Below are positions 59,422 to 64,000 of a DNA stretch of 64,000 bases, piece after piece; position 1 is the first letter of the stretch; the number at the start of each line of letters is the position of its first letter. A program made the translations under genes and the position numbers. The DNA comes from a virus: the IMG/VR virus record IMGVR_UViG_3300027861_000011, positions 1 through 64,000 of that record. One strand, given 5' to 3'. A model generated the notes under the pieces. That model searched no databases, was not told the origin of the DNA, and saw only the letters and a program-made list of their open reading frames with translations.

Positions 59422-60264
59422 ATGAGTGGATGTATAGGGGGTATTAATATCGCTAGTAGATTTATAATTGCACATGAATTGGCAACGGGAGTTGTTATGG
59501 ACAAACATCAACGGAATGCAATAAACGGTTATGTTGAAAGGTTGAGCGGTGTAGGTACGGTATACGGTAATAACCTACTGAATATGTTTATAAAATACGG
59601 AACAACCCTAATGCCATGTTGCCCATCAAATGATTCAACAGCATCAGCCGCTGGTTATCAAATAGATTTATTAAGTGCAACACAACAGGGTGAGTTCTTA
59701 AACTTCTTACCAGAAGATATAACAGTTATGGGTGTGAAAGGTGGGTCATCATCAGCAAAATATTTTAAAACATTTAAGGGTCCAATTGATTACCCTTTAC
59801 TATCTGGATTTGATTTCTTTTATATAAAAGAAACGTGTGCCGTTTCATCAACAGCAACCCATAGAGTATATAGAGATAATACTAATAATACATATCTTGT
59901 ACCAAGACATTTCAGTAACGGTTGGGTATATAGTGTTTTTAATGGTAATTTTGATGCTGGTATTGGTAATGGTAAGGTACACAAAGGTTTATGTGGTCTA
60001 TTAAATAGGGAAGGTGTATTAAAGTCAATGTATGTTGATGGTACTGGAACAAGATGGAGTAATTATGGTGGGTATTCATCTACACCTTACACTAATAATG
60101 GTACGTATTTTAAATTTCATGATGGTTTATGGTTAGGTGAAATTTCTCTATATTCAGTTAGAGCACCAGAATTAACAAATGAACAGATATATGACCTTAT
60201 AGAAGCAACGAATTGGTATCAAGATAACGTATTGTCAAACGCATCAAGAAAATTAGTGATATAA
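59422..60264 (+). CDS. fibre-type protein, 280 residues, receptor-binding candidate
   Basis: Not firmly recognised. The protein is beta-rich with many aromatic residues: VMDKHQRNAINGYVERL, SGFDFFYIKETCAV, TYLVPRHFSNGWVYSVFNG, GLCGLLNREG, YFKFHDGLWLGEISLYS and a closing helix LTNEQIYDLIEATNWYQDN. The FKFHDGLWLGEISLY strand is like the core strand of concanavalin-type lectins, so a receptor-tip protein is plausible. It precedes a small gene by three bases. Confidence 0.55.
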   Translation: MSGCIGGINIASRFIIAHELATGVVMDKHQRNAINGYVERLSGVGTVYGNNLLNMFIKYGTTLMPCCPSNDSTASAAGYQIDLLSATQQGEFLNFLPEDITVMGVKGGSSSAKYFKTFKGPIDYPLLSGFDFFYIKETCAVSSTATHRVYRDNTNNTYLVPRHFSNGWVYSVFNGNFDAGIGNGKVHKGLCGLLNREGVLKSMYVDGTGTRWSNYGGYSSTPYTNNGTYFKFHDGLWLGEISLYSVRAPELTNEQIYDLIEATNWYQDNVLSNASRKLVI

Positions 60265-60267
60265 ATT

Positions 60268-60453
60268 ATGGAAACAATATTAAAAGTGGATAAAGAAATA
60301 ATATTCTTAGAGAATAATATGAAGTATCAGTCAATTGGTTATTTAGATTTTTTCTACTTCCCTATGGGTATGGAACCAATGTTAGATAAAAGAGGTGTTT
60401 CATATGTTAAATTAGATTATGAGTTTCCAACTGACGACCCATTAGATGTGTAA
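60268..60453 (+). CDS. small hypothetical protein, 61 residues
   Basis: Not recognised. METILKVDKEIIFLENNMKYQSIGYLDFFYFPMGMEPML is a short, Phe/Tyr-rich, mainly beta protein with an acidic end. The ATG follows the upstream stop by three bases, so translation is probably coupled to the fibre-type gene. Its size and location suit a fibre assembly factor, but there is no homology evidence. Confidence 0.45.
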   Translation: METILKVDKEIIFLENNMKYQSIGYLDFFYFPMGMEPMLDKRGVSYVKLDYEFPTDDPLDV

Positions 60454-60554
60454 TACATTAACTAAATAACGATATAATAGTGTCATTTTAATTAATTCTA
60501 CATATTTATAATAAAATAACATTTAATCTACTGGATAGGGAAAGTAATTAAAGA
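60454..60554. other. intergenic region with promoter
   Basis: A 101-base region holding the exact recurring element at 60502-60515. The 39-base leader to the fibre start at 60555 carries AGGGAAAG 20 bases upstream of ATG, the nearest to a Shine-Dalgarno-like sequence among the fibre genes, but its spacing is too long to be functional. Confidence 0.5.
60502..60515 (+). promoter_or_regulatory. candidate promoter, ATATTTATAATAAA (exact)
   Basis: An exact copy of the recurring element, 39 bases before the ATG of the fibre at 60555. There is no minus-strand gene within several kilobases, so plus-strand use is the simplest reading. Confidence 0.6.
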
Positions 60555-62357
60555 ATGAACGAATTTATAATTAAAAATGGATTTATCTCCAAAGGAGATT
60601 CTGTGGTTAATGGAACCATTTCTGGTGAAACATTTTACGCAACAACAATACCATCAAACGATAATTCACAAACACAAGTATTAGTTAGGAATTCTACCAG
60701 TGGTTTAATAGAATATAGAGACGCATCATCATTAAGTGGTACTCCTGGTACAAATACTTTTGTTACAGGAACCACATTCGGTTCAAATCAGTCTTTAACT
60801 AGAAGAAATGATGGGGCCGATGTTTTAATATTAACTGGTGGTACAAATGTAACTTTATCCAACCCATCTACAAATCAAATTAAAATAGATGTTACCATAC
60901 CATCAGACTCTAATACATTTGTAACAGGTTTTACATACAACGATAATAATACATTTACAATATTTGATAATGATGGTGGTTCATTTCCAGCAACAATAAA
61001 TCAAGTTAGTGGGTTAACAATTAATGGTGATTTAGATGTTACAGGTAATACAACACTTAATACGTTAACAGCTACCAGTATTACATCAAACTCAGCAATA
61101 GATGTGTTTAACGGACATATTAATTTAAGAGATAATTCTTATTTCTTACAAGGTAGAACGGTTGCTGATGATAATGTCTCCTTAATTGGTGTAGATAATC
61201 AAGACAGGGTACTTATTGGTAATGCTGGATATGATACGTATATAGATAGTGATACTATTGTAGATGGTGATACTATTGTAGATGGTATATTGTCAGCACA
61301 AACCGTATTCCTAACAACAACACCAACACTTAATAATTCTGGTACAGATATACTACTTAGAAATAGTACTACTGGTGAAATAGAATATAGACCAGTTAGT
61401 GGTATCACACCAGATTTAAACACATTTGTAACTGGATTTACATATAACGATAATAACACATTCACAATCTCTGATAACGCTGGTTCATCGTTTCCAGCAA
61501 CAATTAATCAAGTTAGTGGGTTAACAGTTAATGGAACATTATCAGCAACCACATTAGATGGTAGTATACTATTAAGTGGTGGAACTAATCTAACCACTAT
61601 AATTGAAAGTTTAGATACTAACACATTTGTTAGTGGTGGTACGTATAATGATACAACAAATAATATTAACTTTAGTGGTAATTCTTTAGAAACTACTTTT
61701 GATGTAGATTTAACTGATTTGGTTAGTTCGGTTAGTGGGGATACTTTTGTTGTTGGGGGAACTTATGTAGATTCTACAAATACTATTGCCTTACTAAGAA
61801 ATGATGGGAACTTTGTAAATGTAACAGGAGTTACTAACACATATGTTACAGGAGGAACTGTTTCTCCAGCAACAGATAACAGTAATGCTGGTTCTATAGG
61901 GTTGTTCTATAAAGATTCTGATGGTATACCTAGAACTCTCCCTTTTGAAGATACATATACATCTGGAACAACATTCGGTAGTAATGAAGCCACATTAACA
62001 AGAAATGATGGAACAGAAATATTTAAATTATCTGGTGGTACAAACGTAACCTTATCTAACCCATCAACAAATCAGATTAAAATAGATGTCACCTCAATAA
62101 GAGAAGTTACTGGTACAACTACCTTCGCAACGGCTAATGAAACTGTAAACTGTACATCTGGGACTTTTATAGTAAATCTACCAACAGCGGTAGGTATTCA
62201 AGGAACTACTTACACATTAGTTAATAGTGGGACTGGAATAATAACATTAGACCCATCTGGGTCAGAAACAATAAATGGGTCATTAACAATTGACTTAAAA
62301 CGACAATACATAAGTAGAACTGTACAATCAAATGGTTCTAACTGGATAGTCATATAA
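60555..62357 (+). CDS. tail fibre of the TFVTGFTYND repeat family, 600 residues
   Basis: A 600-residue fibre with the same beta modules as the giant fibre: TFVTGTTFGSNQSLTRRNDGADV, TGGTNVTLSNPSTNQIKIDV (twice), TFVTGFTYNDNNTFTIxDN (twice), NQVSGLTVNGTLSATTLDGS, and TFVSGGTYNDTTNNINF. The C-terminal block ETVNCTSGTFIVNLPTAVGIQGTTYTLVNSGTGIITLDPSG is a beta domain that I recognise from other phage fibre tips. It may be a shorter, alternative fibre or the tip of the giant fibre. It has its own promoter-like element. Confidence 0.75.
   Translation: MNEFIIKNGFISKGDSVVNGTISGETFYATTIPSNDNSQTQVLVRNSTSGLIEYRDASSLSGTPGTNTFVTGTTFGSNQSLTRRNDGADVLILTGGTNVTLSNPSTNQIKIDVTIPSDSNTFVTGFTYNDNNTFTIFDNDGGSFPATINQVSGLTINGDLDVTGNTTLNTLTATSITSNSAIDVFNGHINLRDNSYFLQGRTVADDNVSLIGVDNQDRVLIGNAGYDTYIDSDTIVDGDTIVDGILSAQTVFLTTTPTLNNSGTDILLRNSTTGEIEYRPVSGITPDLNTFVTGFTYNDNNTFTISDNAGSSFPATINQVSGLTVNGTLSATTLDGSILLSGGTNLTTIIESLDTNTFVSGGTYNDTTNNINFSGNSLETTFDVDLTDLVSSVSGDTFVVGGTYVDSTNTIALLRNDGNFVNVTGVTNTYVTGGTVSPATDNSNAGSIGLFYKDSDGIPRTLPFEDTYTSGTTFGSNEATLTRNDGTEIFKLSGGTNVTLSNPSTNQIKIDVTSIREVTGTTTFATANETVNCTSGTFIVNLPTAVGIQGTTYTLVNSGTGIITLDPSGSETINGSLTIDLKRQYISRTVQSNGSNWIVI
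61411..61590 (+). repeat. 180-base block shared with the giant fibre
   Basis: The counterpart of 53431-53610 at an offset of exactly 7980 bases. Similarity is high but not perfect, so the duplication is older than the exact repeats elsewhere in the fibre genes. Confidence 0.85.
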
Positions 62358-62393
62358 TAAAAAGAAATTAAAAATTAAATAATATGAGTTATA

Positions 62394-64000
62394 CACCACC
62401 ATTAGACGCTGAAGTAACAGCATTCAAAACAACAGCACTGTTAGCAAGTGGGGCAACTTACACCTCATCCGTAGATTGGGATGGGAATGTAGATGGGTAT
62501 TCACAAGTTCAAACAGAAATATTGTCGTCACACGATGGGACAATTGCTATTGATTTTTGTGAAGATGCGGCATTTACTGATGTAGTTAGAAGTTTATCAA
62601 TACCCTATGTAGGTGCAAATGGTTATCAGTTTTTTGCAGCACCCGCTTTTGGAAATTATATAAAGTATGAGTTTACTAGTACAACAACTGGTATGACTGA
62701 TTTTTATTACACAACAAAACTTTTAACAACATCGATAAGTCCTCAATTACTTACAACGGATGCTTTTATTGCACCATCAATGGTAACTACTTTAGGTAGA
62801 AATATACAGGTTGGTACTAACCCTAGCGGCACATTCTCTAATGCAAAGGTTGATGGTGTTGGTTTTCAAACAACAGATAATTTAGTAACTGGTGCCACTT
62901 TTAGTTCTGATGTTATAGACGCACAAGGATATACGCAAGTACAAACACATATTGTAGCCGACCAAGATGGTACGTTAGGGTTTAAATTTTGTTCTACATC
63001 AGATTGTAGTGGAACTACTGTTGGTGTCGATGGGGTAGAAAGATATCTTTCCGTTCCATATACTTCTACCAACGGATTTCAACTCTTTGCAGCACCAGCA
63101 TTTACACCTTACGTTCAATACACTTTTGAAAATACAGGTACAGGGACAACAACACAATTATTTTATGAAACCAAATTATTAACTAAGGCTTTAAGTGGTC
63201 AATTATTGGGTCTTGATGCGTTCATATCTCCAGCGATGGTTGCTAACTTAGGTAGAAATGTTATTGTAGGAGAAAATGACGCTGGTAGTTTTAATAATGT
63301 TACATTAGATAATCAAAATCATTTGAAGGTTAATGTATCTAGCCCGAAAACATCGTATGAGGAATTGGTTATTGCAAATCTTACCCCACTTGCCCAAGTT
63401 ACGTTTCCATACAACATTAATTCTGATATTATTGAAACAACTTTATTAGGTTCGGGTACTGCAACACAGGACGATAATATGGCGGCTATCTCTACAAGTT
63501 CAGCAACAACTGCCACAGAGGGTGCCGCTATTGAAAGTATAAAAACCCTTACATTCAGAGCAGGTCAAGGTACATTAGTAAGGTTCTCATGTTTATTCAC
63601 AGATTTATCACCAAATGGCGCAACAAGTGTTCAAGGTGTTGGTGTTGGTGATTCTTCGGATGGTTATGGGTTTGCTTTTACAGGAGATTCGTTTGGAATC
63701 GATTATAGAACAAATGGGGTACAAACTCATATCCCACAAACGTCTTGGAATACAGATGTACTGGATGGAAGTGGTGGTTCGAACAACCCTTCGGGAATGT
63801 TATTAGACCCAACACAAGGAAATGTATACCAAATCTCTTATGGTAGTGGTTTTGGGTGTATTAATTTCTCAGTTGAATCACAAACAACTGGTGATATGGT
63901 GTTAGTACATATATTACGCTACGCTAATTTAAATATAGTGCCGTCAGCATATAACCCTACATTTCCTATGAGGGCAGAGGTTTTTAAAGATGGTACATCC
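62394..64000 (+). CDS. fibre/tail protein (5' part; continues past the window)
   Basis: An open frame from ATG at 62394 runs to the end of the window without a stop, about 535 codons. Two copies of a roughly 150-residue unit (YSQVQTEILSSHDGTIAIDFC and YTQVQTHIVADQDGTLGFKFC; RSLSIPYVGANGYQFFAAPAF and RYLSVPYTSTNGFQLFAAPAF) come first. A third domain follows from about 300 (FPYNINSDIIETTLLG, IKTLTFRAGQGTLVRFSC, GVGDSSDGYGFAFTG, IPQTSWNTDVLDGSGG) that I recognise from phage and large-virus surface proteins. It is a structural or fibre protein; its true length is unknown. Confidence 0.75.

Noticed and set aside
24992-64000. Diversity-generating retroelement acting on the fibres
   Set aside because: No reverse transcriptase gene or template-repeat/variable-repeat pair with adenine-specific substitutions was seen in the window.

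Overview
The window looks like part of the genome of a large, strongly AT-rich, T4-type tailed bacteriophage. The best markers are a T4-type family B DNA polymerase (41146-44415), the first 35 residues of a gp55-like late sigma factor at the left edge (1-105, minus strand), a PhoH ATPase, dUTPase, glutaredoxin, an SNF2-type helicase and several very long fibre proteins, one with an S74 intramolecular chaperone. Nothing resembling host chromosomal housekeeping was seen, and no tRNA, IS element or CRISPR array. Most start codons follow A/T-only leaders without a Shine-Dalgarno sequence, as is typical of Bacteroidota. Together with the DUF5659-like gene and the many sulfotransferases, this suggests a marine Bacteroidota (flavobacterial) host; that is an inference. 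Layout: (1) 1-24928, minus strand: sigma factor fragment, two glycosyltransferases, unknown genes, PhoH, then an almost uninterrupted glycan cassette (4932-18298) with Gmd, four sulfotransferases, five methyltransferases and eight glycosyltransferases. Nucleotide metabolism follows (GMP reductase/IMPDH-like, dUTPase, HD-fold protein), then one more glycosyltransferase and small unknown proteins. (2) 24992-30689, plus: three virion/fibre genes ending at a perfect bidirectional terminator. (3) 30866-33900, minus: an Ala-rich coiled-coil fibre with long internal DNA repeats, a DUF5659-like gene and a J-domain protein. (4) 34297-44415, plus: two repeat-built fibres, a distant sulfotransferase, small proteins and the DNA polymerase, ending at a terminator. 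(5) 44447-47754, minus: candidate neck protein, glutaredoxin, SNF2 helicase. (6) 47867-64000, plus: a candidate gp15-like tail protein and a fibre island with a 1721-residue fibre, three LamG-type proteins, a second fibre of the same repeat family and a final fibre gene cut by the window end. Three observations stand out. First, the glycan cassette joins Gmd (GDP-fucose route), a GT11 alpha-1,2-fucosyltransferase and a GT6 (ABO-type) glycosyltransferase with an NXN motif, so the phage could build a blood-group-like Gal/GalNAc-(Fuc)-Gal glycan and then sulfate and methylate it. Second, a shared element close to TATTTATAATAAA lies upstream of at least 14 transcription units on both strands, often only 0-11 bases from the start codon; it is a candidate phage-specific promoter with very short leaders and may be read by the gp55-like sigma factor. 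Third, fibre genes share DNA repeats within and between genes, which suggests exchange of receptor-binding modules by recombination.
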